Shown here in pieces: positions 1-7,989 of a stretch of 12,247 bases of DNA. The notes under the pieces were generated by a model that saw only the letters and a program-made list of their open reading frames with translations, ran no database searches and was not told the origin of the DNA. Each line of letters opens with the position of its first letter. Position 1 is the first letter of the stretch. The position numbers and the translations under genes are program-made. Source of the DNA: Candidatus Methylomirabilota bacterium (GTDB taxonomy: Bacteria; Methylomirabilota; Methylomirabilia; Methylomirabilales; 2-02-FULL-66-22); contig JACQXP010000034.1 in NCBI GenBank assembly GCA_016208645.1, positions 1 to 12,247 of the forward strand, given 5' to 3'.

Positions 1-1080
1 TCACCCAGCCAGGATCTCGTAGCGGGTGTTGCGGCGGGCGGGGTGGAAGCCGGCGTCCTTGATGAGGCGCTCGATCTCGCGGAGCGGGAGCAGGAAGATC
101 GCCCCCTGGGCCGTCACGACGTTTTCCTCGATCACCGTGCTGCCAATGTCGTTCACGCCGTACTGGAGGGCGATCTGGCCGATCTTGGGCCCCTGGGTCA
201 GCCACGAGGCCTGGATGTTCCTGATGTTGTCCAGCATCAACCGCGAGATGGCCACCGTCCGGAGATAGTCGAAGCCACTGGCCCGCTTGACGTTCGGCAG
301 GTGCGTCCCCTCGGACTGGAAACTCCAGGGGATGAAGGCGCGGAAGCCGCCCGTCTCGTCCTGCAGGTCGCGGACCTTGATCAAATGCTCCAGCCGCTGC
401 TCCACGGTCTCCACCGATCCATACATCATGGTCACCGTGGAGGGGATGCCGAGGCGATGGGCCGTCCGCATGAAGTTGAGCCAGGCGGCCGCGGAGTCCT
501 TCAGGGGCGCGATCTGCTCTCGGACCTCGTCCACCAGCATCTCCGCCCCGGCCCCCGGGATGGAGTCCAGGCCGGCCGCCTTCAGCCGCACCAGGCAGTC
601 CCGGTCGCTCAGGGTGGAGATCTTGGCCAGGTAGATGATCTCGGCCGGGGACAGCCCGTGGATGTGCACCGGGAAGCGGGCCTTGATGGCGCGGAACGTG
701 TCCTCGAAGTAGTCGATCTTGAGCGCCGGGTTCAGTCCCCCCTGGATCAGGATCTCGGTCCCCCCCAGGTCCAGCAACTCCTGGATCTTGCGGAAGATCT
801 CCTCCCGGGGGAGGACGTAGCCGCCCTCGGCGCCGGGCAACCGGTAGAAGCTACAGAACTTGCACCGCACCCAGCAGACGTTGGTGTAGTTGATGTTGCG
901 CCCGATGACGTAGGTGACCCGATCCTCCGGGTGCAGGCGCCAGCGGGCGAGGTTGGCCCAGGCGGAGAGCTGCAGCGGATTCGCCTGGCGGAACAGGCGG
1001 ACCCCGTCGTCGAATCTCAGACGTTCCCCCGCCAGGATCTTCTCTTCGATGGGAGCTAGACTGCCGTCCGTAAAGCGCAT
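1..1080 (-). CDS. mqnC: Cyclic dehypoxanthinyl futalosine synthase (radical SAM)
   Basis: This 359-residue cytoplasmic enzyme is predicted to cyclise dehypoxanthine futalosine, a middle step of the futalosine route to menaquinone. A Cys-x3-Cys-x2-Cys radical-SAM cluster motif (CWVRCKFC, Cys69, Cys73, Cys76) follows GRNINYTNV, the arrangement typical of MqnC. Further family signatures are ILIQGGLNP (about residue 110), GAGAEML (about 177) and the MMYGSVET block (about 219). Length is normal for the family and the gene is complete, with its TGA at bases 3-1. The ATG at 1080 has only a weak ribosome-binding site, and the 56-base gap from mqnE contains a repeat hairpin. The neighbouring paralogue mqnE belongs to the same pathway, which supports the call. 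MqnE-type function is less likely because the cluster motif reads CWVRC rather than CNKFC. Confidence 0.93.
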   Translation of the reverse strand: MRFTDGSLAPIEEKILAGERLRFDDGVRLFRQANPLQLSAWANLARWRLHPEDRVTYVIGRNINYTNVCWVRCKFCSFYRLPGAEGGYVLPREEIFRKIQELLDLGGTEILIQGGLNPALKIDYFEDTFRAIKARFPVHIHGLSPAEIIYLAKISTLSDRDCLVRLKAAGLDSIPGAGAEMLVDEVREQIAPLKDSAAAWLNFMRTAHRLGIPSTVTMMYGSVETVEQRLEHLIKVRDLQDETGGFRAFIPWSFQSEGTHLPNVKRASGFDYLRTVAISRLMLDNIRNIQASWLTQGPKIGQIALQYGVNDIGSTVIEENVVTAQGAIFLLPLREIERLIKDAGFHPARRNTRYEILAG

Positions 1081-1090
1081 TCTGTTCGTC

Positions 1091-1160
1091 GTGAGGCGTC
1101 AGGCGTGAGGCGTAAGGCGAGGTCCCGGTCTTCCCCTCACCCCTTACGCCTTACGCCTAC
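1091..1160. repeat. Heptamer tandem repeats forming a hairpin between mqnE and mqnC
   Basis: On the plus strand, four heptamers of the form GTnAGGC run from 1091 to 1118 (GTGAGGC, GTCAGGC, GTGAGGC, GTAAGGC). Matching inverted units (CTTACGC) lie at 1145-1158. A perfect 12-bp stem, AGGCGTAAGGCG (1108-1119) with CGCCTTACGCCT (1147-1158), encloses a 27-base loop. The right arm lies inside the last codons and stop of mqnE. No T-run follows on the transcribed side, so it does not look like a classic intrinsic terminator. It could instead stabilise or process the mqnE-mqnC transcript. Confidence 0.85.
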
Positions 1161-2270
1161 CGGCTCTTCGATGGCGTTGTACAGGGCGTCCCGCTCCACC
1201 GGCTCGCGCCCGACCTCGGTGATGAGGTCGAGGAGCTGCTCGGTGTTCAGGACCTGGCGGTGCGAGGCCGTCCCCAGGGCGTGGGTGATCTCGTAGTGGG
1301 ACACGGTGCCGTCGATGTCGTCGGCCCCGTACCAGAGCGCCATCTGCGCCACCGCGGGGGTGATCATGATCCAGAAGGCCTTGACGTGGGGGAAATTGTC
1401 CAGGAGCAGCCGGGCGATGGCGATCTCCCGCAGGTTCGCATACCCGGTGGTCACGGGCAGGTGGGTGAGCTCCGTGTTGCTCGGATCGAAGGCCAGCGGC
1501 ACGAAGCACATGAACCCCCCGGTCTCGTCCTGCAGCTCCCGGATGTGCAGGAGGTGCCGGACTTTCTCGTCCTGGGTCTCGATGTGGCCGTACAGCAGCG
1601 TCGCGTTCGACGGGATGCCGGCGGCGTGCACCGCGCGCGCCACGTCGAACCAGCCCTGGTTGTCCAGCTTGGCCCGGAACAGCTCCTCGTGGACCCGGTC
1701 GCTGAAGACCTCCGCCCCGCCTCCCGGGCAGGCGGCCAGGCCGGCCGCCTTCAGCTCCGGCAGGATCTCGGCCAGGGGGCGCTTGGCGGCGCGCGCGATC
1801 TGGGCCAGCTCGATCATGGTGAAGGCCTTGACCTGCGCGTCGGGCCGCGTCTCCTTCACCGCCCGCAGGAGGTCGAGGTAGTACTGGTAGGGCAGCTTGG
1901 GGTTGATCCCTGCCACCATGTGGATTTCGCGGATCGGCTCCCCGGCGTACTGGGCCACCCGGGCGGCTGCGTCTTCCGGGGTCAGGACATAGCCCCTGCC
2001 GTCGGTGCTGTTGGGCGCGGCGTAGAAGGAGCAGAACTTGCAGAACTTGTTGCAGATGTTCGTGTAGTTGACGTGCAGGTTCCGGACGTAGTAGGTGCGG
2101 GCCCCGCTCCGCCGTTCCCGGACCAGATCGGCCAGGTACCCCACCGCGGTCAGGTCGGGCGTCCGGTAGAGGCGCATCCCGTCGTCGAAATCCAGCCGCT
2201 GGCCGGCCAGCAGCTTGGCGTGGACCCCGTCCAGCCCCGCCCGGCGGAGCTGGTCCTGCATCGTTCTCAT
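1137..2270 (-). CDS. mqnE: Aminodeoxyfutalosine synthase (radical SAM)
   Basis: This 377-residue cytoplasmic radical-SAM enzyme is predicted to join 3-(1-carboxyvinyloxy)benzoate to SAM-derived adenosine, giving aminodeoxyfutalosine, early in futalosine menaquinone synthesis. The motif NLHVNYTNICNKFCKFCSFY, with cluster cysteines 73, 77 and 80, is characteristic of MqnE. Family blocks HMVAGINPKLPY (about 147) and CPGGGAEVFSDRVHEELF (about 185) follow. The ATG at 2270 overlaps the TGA of the CcmI-like frame as ATGA, after a run of G that may serve as a weak ribosome-binding site; a second ATG at 2261 is possible. The last residues, VGVRRKG plus stop, are encoded by intergenic repeat units (GGCGTAAGGCGTAAGG), so the native C-terminus probably ended near EEPV. 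mqnC follows 56 bases downstream. Confidence 0.93.
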   Translation of the reverse strand: MRTMQDQLRRAGLDGVHAKLLAGQRLDFDDGMRLYRTPDLTAVGYLADLVRERRSGARTYYVRNLHVNYTNICNKFCKFCSFYAAPNSTDGRGYVLTPEDAAARVAQYAGEPIREIHMVAGINPKLPYQYYLDLLRAVKETRPDAQVKAFTMIELAQIARAAKRPLAEILPELKAAGLAACPGGGAEVFSDRVHEELFRAKLDNQGWFDVARAVHAAGIPSNATLLYGHIETQDEKVRHLLHIRELQDETGGFMCFVPLAFDPSNTELTHLPVTTGYANLREIAIARLLLDNFPHVKAFWIMITPAVAQMALWYGADDIDGTVSHYEITHALGTASHRQVLNTEQLLDLITEVGREPVERDALYNAIEEPVGVRRKG

Positions 2271-2510
2271 CCCCCCCGATTTTCCCGGCGGGCGCTCCGG
2301 GGTCGTTCGGCCTCCCCGGACTTCCCCTGCAGCTCGTCAATGCGCTGCAGCACCGCGGCCGCCTGTGCCTCGTGGCGCCTGCGCAGGGCTTGGTGGTCCT
2401 CGGCCGAAAGCTTGCCGGACTTGAAATCGAAATCCAGTTCCTGGAAAAAACGGGGCAACCACGAACGCGACCACTACCACCGCAATGCCCAGCGAGATCA
2501 CCACCGCCAT
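2267..2510 (-). CDS. Short CcmI-like membrane protein, frameshifted
   Basis: Two overlapping frames together describe one small protein of about 80 residues. From the ATG at 2510, which has a strong GGGGAGG ribosome-binding site, one frame encodes a single membrane span (MAVVISLGIAVVVVAFVVAP). Just after it, at a run of six T (bases 2450-2445), the other frame takes over and reads FFQELDFDFKSGKLSAEDHQ, then an Arg/Ala-rich helix, to the TGA at 2267. The second part resembles the cytochrome c biogenesis protein CcmI near its N-terminus (ELDFDFxSGKLSxEDxxALR). Removing one T would join the parts perfectly. The second frame alone has only a TTG start without a ribosome-binding site and is closed upstream by TAG. 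It lies downstream of ccmH, where CcmI is expected, but lacks CcmI's large TPR region. Sequencing error, true mutation and programmed +1 shifting all remain possible. Confidence 0.7.
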
Positions 2511-2526
2511 TCGGCCTCCCCTTAAG

Positions 2527-2653
2527 AACTGGCAACTTGGCAACTCGTCAATTAGGCAATTTGGGGTTCTCGGCCTTCGTCTTCCCCAATTGCCCAGTTG
2601 CCTCACTGCCTAATTGCCAGATTGCCCGATTGCCGTCTTAGGATTCTAGGATC
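2527..2653. repeat. Octamer tandem repeats in inverted arms between ccmH and the CcmI-like gene
   Basis: The plus strand shows octamers AACTTGGC, AACTCGTC, AATTAGGC and AATTTGGG at 2534-2565. A spacer follows, then six inverted octamers ending in TGCC between 2587 and 2634 (CAATTGCC, CAGTTGCC, TCACTGCC, TAATTGCC, AGATTGCC, CGATTGCC). GGCAATTTGGGG (2555-2566) can pair with CCCCAATTGCC (2584-2594) with one bulge, and AATTAGGCA (2550-2558) with TGCCTAATT (2607-2615). A second small pair, TTAGGATT and CTAGGATC (2638-2653), runs into the ccmH stop codon. The tract fills essentially the whole gap apart from the ribosome-binding site near 2515-2521. I see no other gene in it. Confidence 0.85.
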
Positions 2654-3194
2654 CGGAAGGTCGCTCCCGCTCCTGGAGTTCGCGACGAACCCGTTCGGCG
2701 TAGGCGGGATCCACCGCGGGCTCCGCCTCCTCCCGCTGCTCGGTCCAGCGCCTGGCAACGAGGTAGACGCCCCAGGCGCCCAGGAGGATGGCCAGGAAGG
2801 GCAGCCCCCAGACCAGGAGGTTGAATCCCCGCTTGGGCGGGGACAGCAAAACGAACTCCCCGTACCGGCTCACGAAGTAGGCCTGGATCTCCTCGCGGCT
2901 CTTCCCCTGCCGCACGAGTTCCCGCACCAGGTTGCGCATCTCCTTGGCCAGATCCGAGGGGGAATCCGCCACCGACAGGTTCTGGCACACCACGCAGCGG
3001 AGCCCCGACGCGATCTCGCGGACCTGGTCCTCGAGATCCGGATTCGGCGAGCCGGATGCCGCCGGGGCCACCCCGGGGATCACCAGGCCGATCCACACCA
3101 GGGCCCAGACCAGGGCGAAGCCCGGCCCCCTGCCGTGCCTGCGGCCCGGAGCGCCCGCCGGAGATCCGGCCCATGCCGCCTGCTGCGACCCCAT
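2646..3194 (-). CDS. ccmH: Cytochrome c maturation thiol-disulfide protein CcmH
   Basis: This periplasm-facing, membrane-anchored protein is predicted to reduce the CXXCH cysteines of apocytochrome c before heme ligation, with CcmG and CcmF. The CcmH signature is clear: LRCVVCQNLSVADSPSDLA, with the redox pair Cys67 and Cys70, then the helical EMRNLVRELVRQGKSREEIQAYFVSRYGEFVLLSPP. An N-terminal hydrophobic segment (about 26-46) acts as signal peptide or anchor, and a second span (about 125-146) precedes a charged C-terminal tail. The N-terminus carries about 25 extra residues before the hydrophobic segment, so a later start is possible, but the ATG at 3194 has a GGGG ribosome-binding site and lies one base after the ccmG stop. 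The final Gly-Ser-stop is part of a short repeat (GGATCCTAG/AATCCTAA). At 182 residues it is the short, CcmI-free form. Confidence 0.92.
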   Translation of the reverse strand: MGSQQAAWAGSPAGAPGRRHGRGPGFALVWALVWIGLVIPGVAPAASGSPNPDLEDQVREIASGLRCVVCQNLSVADSPSDLAKEMRNLVRELVRQGKSREEIQAYFVSRYGEFVLLSPPKRGFNLLVWGLPFLAILLGAWGVYLVARRWTEQREEAEPAVDPAYAERVRRELQERERPSGS

Positions 3195-3195
3195 C

Positions 3196-3720
3196 TCAGT
3201 TCCCCTTCAGGATGGCCTGAACCTGCGCCTCCATCAGCGCAGGCGTCAGCGCCCCCACGTGCTTGTAGGTGATCCGGCCCTGCCGGTCAATGAAGAACGT
3301 CTCCGGGACGCCGTACACCCCGTAATCAATGGAGATCTTGCTCCCCGGGTCGGGGCCGTTGGGGAACGTGAAATCGAACCGTCGCATGAACTCGCGGGCG
3401 TTGGCCTCCTTGTCCTGGATGTCCACCCCTACCAGCATGAGGCCCTGATCCTTGTATTTCCGCCAGGTGGACTCCAAAAGGGGCGCCTCCTCGTAACAGG
3501 CGGGGTAGCACCAGGAGGCCCAGAAGTTCAGGACGGCCGGCTTTCCCTTGAGCGTCTCGAGCGACAGCTCGCCCGCGTCGTAGACGGCCATGCGGAAGCC
3601 GGGGGCCGGCTGCCGCACCAGCGGGGACGGGATCGCCTTGGGATCGGTGCGGAAGCCATAGGCCAGCAGGATGATCACGGGCACGCAGGCCAGGGGAATC
3701 AACGCCTTCTTCCAGGACAT
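3196..3720 (-). CDS. ccmG: Thioredoxin-like CcmG/DsbE/ResA family protein with CYPAC active site
   Basis: This membrane-anchored periplasmic thioredoxin-fold protein is predicted to supply reductant to CcmH or apocytochrome c in the Ccm pathway. The chosen ATG at 3720 gives 174 residues; it has GGAG six bases upstream, whereas the longer start at 3741 has only a weak site. A hydrophobic anchor (about 4-23) is followed by the TlpA/ResA-like fold: LNFWASWCYPACYEEAP holds the redox cysteines 71 and 75, GVDIQD follows, and YGVPETFFID contains the expected cis-proline 139. The active site is unusual: three residues (Tyr-Pro-Ala) separate the cysteines, where the family normally has two. The codons (TGC TAC CCC GCC TGT) read unambiguously. 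It sits between ccmF (27 bases upstream) and ccmH (one base downstream). Confidence 0.9.
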   Translation of the reverse strand: MSWKKALIPLACVPVIILLAYGFRTDPKAIPSPLVRQPAPGFRMAVYDAGELSLETLKGKPAVLNFWASWCYPACYEEAPLLESTWRKYKDQGLMLVGVDIQDKEANAREFMRRFDFTFPNGPDPGSKISIDYGVYGVPETFFIDRQGRITYKHVGALTPALMEAQVQAILKGN

Positions 3721-3747
3721 GAGGGACTCCGGGCCGGCCATGGGGAC

Positions 3748-5735
<1,988 letters not shown>

Positions 5736-5739
<4 letters not shown>

Positions 5740-6191
5740 GGCTTGCCCTCTTTCAGGATGGACTTGAACAGCTCCTTCTTCGACTCCAGGGTCTCCGGAT
5801 GGGCCGGCGGCTTGTACTCCTCGGAGTGCTTGGCCATGATGTTGCTGGAGCGGAAGAAGCCCTCGGAGGTCCAGGTTCCCTCCACCACGGCGCCCGCACC
5901 CTCCTTGAAGAGATCCGGCGCCGTCCCCTTGTGGCGCACGAAGACCGTGCCCTGGCCGTCCGTGAGCTGGAAGGTCAGCAGGAGGGTCTGCGGGTCCCAC
6001 CGGATGGAGCGCTCGACCACCATCCCCCCCACGCGCAGCGACTTGCCCTGCACCGCGTCCTTCTTCTGCACCAGCTCGCTGGGCGTGTAGAAGTACACCA
6101 TCGACTCCTGGACGCCCGAATAGATCATCCCCGCCAGGGCGGCGACCACGATGCCCCCTGCCAGGAGGTATTTCAGCTTGCGTTTCTTCAT
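5736..6191 (-). CDS. ccmE: Heme chaperone CcmE
   Basis: This 151-residue membrane-anchored periplasmic chaperone is predicted to bind heme covalently and carry it from CcmC to CcmF. After a Lys/Arg-rich start (MKKRKLKY) comes one membrane span (about 8-25), then the beta-barrel core with VFVRHKGTAPDLFKEG (about 83-98). The heme attachment region reads MAKHSEEYKPP, giving heme-binding His122 and the conserved Tyr126, equivalent to the HxxxY motif of the family; a CxxxY variant is therefore excluded. The gene starts ATGA-overlapped with ccmD, with GGAGG just upstream, and ends ATGA-overlapped with ccmF. Confidence 0.96.
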
Positions 6192-6334
6192 CGGGTCCTC
6201 CGCCCGCTCTCCCGCTCGAGCGCGGCCAGCCCCTCCCCGGCCCCCCGCAGCCGCCCCTTCAGGAAGACGAGATAGCCCACCAGCGCCACCAACGCCAGGC
6301 CGTACGCCAGTCCGACGAATCCCCAGTTACCCAC
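6188..6334 (-). CDS. ccmD: Small heme exporter subunit CcmD
   Basis: A 48-residue single-span protein whose role in the family is to help release holo-CcmE from the CcmABC complex. The predicted sequence has a short Trp-containing start (VGNWGF), one membrane span (about 5-24) and a charged tail ending RRTR, as in CcmD proteins, which are recognised by size, topology and position rather than strong motifs. I chose the GTG at 6334, which overlaps the end of ccmC by eight bases and has GAGG five bases upstream; the longer open frame to 6415 is non-native sequence within ccmC. The TGA overlaps the ccmE start as ATGA. Confidence 0.85.
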   Translation of the reverse strand: MGNWGFVGLAYGLALVALVGYLVFLKGRLRGAGEGLAALERESGRRTR

Positions 6335-7019
6335 GCCGTCCTCGCGTGAGCCGCACCTCGGCGGTGCGATGGCGGATCCGCTCCAGGCGGACGCGCTCCA
6401 CCAGGAAGTAGGCAAACAGCAGGATCAGCCCCGCGAAGTTCATCGCCAGCGGCAGCAGCATGGCCGAGGCCACCGAGGGGCCGCCGGGCCGCAGGATCGA
6501 GGAGGGCTGGTGCAGCGTGCGCCACCAGTACACCGCCAGATGGTTGAGGGGGATGTCCAGGAAGCCCAGGATGGCCAGGACGGCCCCGTAGCGGGCGGCG
6601 GCCAGCGGCTCCTCGGCGAAGGCCCGCAGCATCAGGTACCCCACGTAGATCGTGAAGAGGATCGCCGTGAGGGTGAGCCGCGCGTCCCACGTCCACCAGA
6701 CCCCCCAGGTCGGCTTCCCCCAGATCATGCCGGTGGCCAGCGTGATCCCCGTGAAGACCACCCCGATCTCGGCCGAAGACACCGCCACGGCATCCAAGCG
6801 GAGATCCCGCTTCCACAGGTACAGGATGCTCGTGCAAAAGACCACAAAGAAGGCGATGTAGGCGGTCACGATGGATGGCACGTGCACGTACATGATGCGC
6901 TGCACGTCCCCCTGCACCGCGTCGGGCGGCACGACCACCAGCCCCAGGTAGAGCCCCGTAGCCAGCAGGAGGCCGGCCGCACCTCCCAGGATGCGCGCCA
7001 CCAGAGAACCTCGCCCCAT
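6327..7019 (-). CDS. ccmC: Heme-handling protein CcmC
   Basis: A 230-residue membrane protein with about six hydrophobic spans, predicted to present heme to CcmE at the periplasmic face. The WWD signature WGVWWTWDARLT (about 105-116) is intact. His46 in MYVHVPS and His170 in WWRTLHQP match the two conserved periplasmic histidines known to ligate heme in this family. Length is close to the usual 230-250 residues. The ATG at 7019 overlaps the ccmB stop as ATGA; the open frame extends far upstream but that part is out of frame with ccmB and is not real. It ends overlapping the GTG start of ccmD. Confidence 0.96.
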   Translation of the reverse strand: MGRGSLVARILGGAAGLLLATGLYLGLVVVPPDAVQGDVQRIMYVHVPSIVTAYIAFFVVFCTSILYLWKRDLRLDAVAVSSAEIGVVFTGITLATGMIWGKPTWGVWWTWDARLTLTAILFTIYVGYLMLRAFAEEPLAAARYGAVLAILGFLDIPLNHLAVYWWRTLHQPSSILRPGGPSVASAMLLPLAMNFAGLILLFAYFLVERVRLERIRHRTAEVRLTRGRRG

Positions 7020-7702
7020 CACTCCTCCAGCACGAATTCGAAGGCCAGGGGACAGACCACCAGAAAGATCACGTCGAAGCCGCCCAGGAGCTTGAGCCAG
7101 TGGCTCACCTCGGTGAGGCCCCCGCCCGCCAGGATCGCCTCGGTCGCGCGCACCGACCCCAGAATCACCGGCACGGTGAGCGGGAAGAGGAGCAGCGGCA
7201 GCATCACCTCCCGCGCCCGGAGGTGCGCCGTCATGGCCGCCAGCAAGGTGCCGATGGCCGAGAAGCCCACGGTCCCCAGGAAGGCCACCAGGGCCAGGGA
7301 CGGCAGGAGCCCCCAGATGTCCAGGTTGTACAGGATCCCGAAGAGGGGCAGGATCAGCGCCTCGGCCGTCACCATGAACAGGATATTGCCCGCCAGCTTC
7401 CCGAAGAAGATGGACTCCCGGTCGCCCGGGGTCAGCAGAAGTTCCTCGAAGCACTCGTTCTCCCGCTCGGCCTGGAAGCTGCGCCCCAGGCCCAGCATCC
7501 CCGTGAAGAGGAACGCCAGCCACAGGAGGCCCGGCGCCACCTCGCGCAGCGTCTCCCGATCGGGGCCCAGGGCGAAGTTGAAGATGAAGAGCACCAGGGC
7601 CGCGAAGAACAGCATGGCGTTGATCCGCTCGCGGGCGCGGAGCTCCACCGTGACGTCCTTCCACGTCATCGCCCACGTCCGCCGGAGGAGCTCCCCTAGC
7701 AT
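7019..7702 (-). CDS. ccmB: Heme exporter permease CcmB
   Basis: A 227-residue membrane protein, the permease partner of the ATPase CcmA. It begins with a short cytoplasmic segment (LLRRTWAMTWKDVTVELRARERINAM) typical of CcmB, then about six hydrophobic spans, with the family block GLGRSFQAERENECFEELLLTP at about 81-102 and GKLAGNILFM after it. I chose the ATG at 7702 because GGAGGAG lies just upstream; a TTG at 7720 is also open. Unlike the tight junctions downstream, 287 bases separate it from ccmA, and this gap holds repeats and a second, truncated copy of the ccmB 5' end. This start may therefore be secondary, with the original one upstream. Confidence 0.95.
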   Translation of the reverse strand: MLGELLRRTWAMTWKDVTVELRARERINAMLFFAALVLFIFNFALGPDRETLREVAPGLLWLAFLFTGMLGLGRSFQAERENECFEELLLTPGDRESIFFGKLAGNILFMVTAEALILPLFGILYNLDIWGLLPSLALVAFLGTVGFSAIGTLLAAMTAHLRAREVMLPLLLFPLTVPVILGSVRATEAILAGGGLTEVSHWLKLLGGFDVIFLVVCPLAFEFVLEE

Positions 7703-7718
7703 GCGCTCCTCCGGCGGC

Positions 7719-7800
7719 AACTGACAATTTCAAACGGACAACGGATAACGGACAACCGCTCAGGATTTGGCCCGTTTTCAATTGTCGGTTGTCGGTTTTG
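7719..7800. repeat. Inverted heptamer repeat element just upstream of ccmB
   Basis: Plus-strand heptamers AACGGAC, AACGGAT and AACGGAC lie at 7733-7753, and two GTCGGTT units at 7784-7797 face them in the opposite sense. A longer inverted pair, AACTGACAATTTCAAACGG (7719-7737) with CCGTTTTCAATTGTCGGTT (7772-7790), matches at 16 of 19 positions around a core that includes GGATTTGGCC. The element sits between the ccmB remnant and the real ccmB start, about 17 bases before its ATG. A poor promoter-like pair (TTGTCC, 17 bases, TGAAAT on the minus strand) can be read within it, but I do not trust it. Confidence 0.8.
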
Positions 7801-7894
7801 CATTGTGCGTAGCGTCGCCCGTGGGCTGGGGCCACGTCATCGCCCAGGTACGGCGGAGCAGCCCGACGACCACGCCTTCAGCTTGCGCGCTCAT
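7778..7894 (-). pseudogene. Remnant duplicate of the ccmB 5' end
   Basis: A 38-codon open frame from ATG 7894 to TGA 7778 reads MSAQAEGVVVGLLRRTWAMTW and then diverges. Its LLRRTWAMTW is identical to residues 5-14 of CcmB. At DNA level CCACGTCATCGCCCA (plus strand, from about 7832) is identical to the copy in ccmB near 7664, and most of the following 15 bases match. After this stretch the frame runs into repeat DNA and stops. No ribosome-binding site is visible. It looks like the original ccmB beginning, separated from the gene body by a duplication with the repeat element in between, though a chance partial copy cannot be excluded. Confidence 0.65.
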
Positions 7895-7896
7895 TT

Positions 7897-7978
7897 AACG
7901 AAAACCGTACGAGTGTACGAACGTACGAATGTACGCGATCGAAGGCCGTACCTTCGTACCCTCGTACCTTCGTACGCC
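7897..7978. repeat. Octamer GTACGAnn repeats in inverted arms downstream of ccmA
   Basis: Plus-strand octamers GTACGAGT, GTACGAAC and GTACGAAT (7907-7930) face the inverted octamers CGTACCTT, CGTACCCT, CGTACCTT and CGTACGCC (7947-7978) across a 16-base core containing GCGATCGAAGGCC. Because each unit contains the palindrome GTAC, the tract can fold in several registers. It begins about 11 bases after the ccmA stop. No T-run follows on the minus strand, so it is more likely a folded spacer than a classic terminator. Confidence 0.85.
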
Positions 7979-7989
7979 TTTGCTCTTCA

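Noticed and set aside
43..1059. Long open frame on the plus strand opposite mqnC (similar ones at 1260-2525, 3946-5427 and 9371-10468)
   Set aside because: They lie antisense to clearly conserved genes, with His/Asp/Gln/Gly-rich translations typical of GC-rich shadow frames and no domain.
2520..2550. Promoter for the CcmI-like gene (TTGACG, 17 bases, TTCTTA)
   Set aside because: The -10 match is poor and the sequence is part of the octamer repeat arm.
7730..7760. Promoter for ccmB (TTGTCC, 17 bases, TGAAAT)
   Set aside because: Each box matches consensus at only four of six positions and is built from repeat units, so a chance match is likely.
7719..7800. Insertion sequence or MITE at the ccmB duplication
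   Set aside because: No transposase, no clean terminal inverted repeats, and no short exact target duplication bordering the element; the duplicated segment is coding and diverged.
7897..7978. CRISPR array or tRNA-like cluster in the repeat gaps
   Set aside because: Units are only 7-8 bases, contiguous and degenerate, with no spacers, no cas genes and no tRNA cloverleaf.
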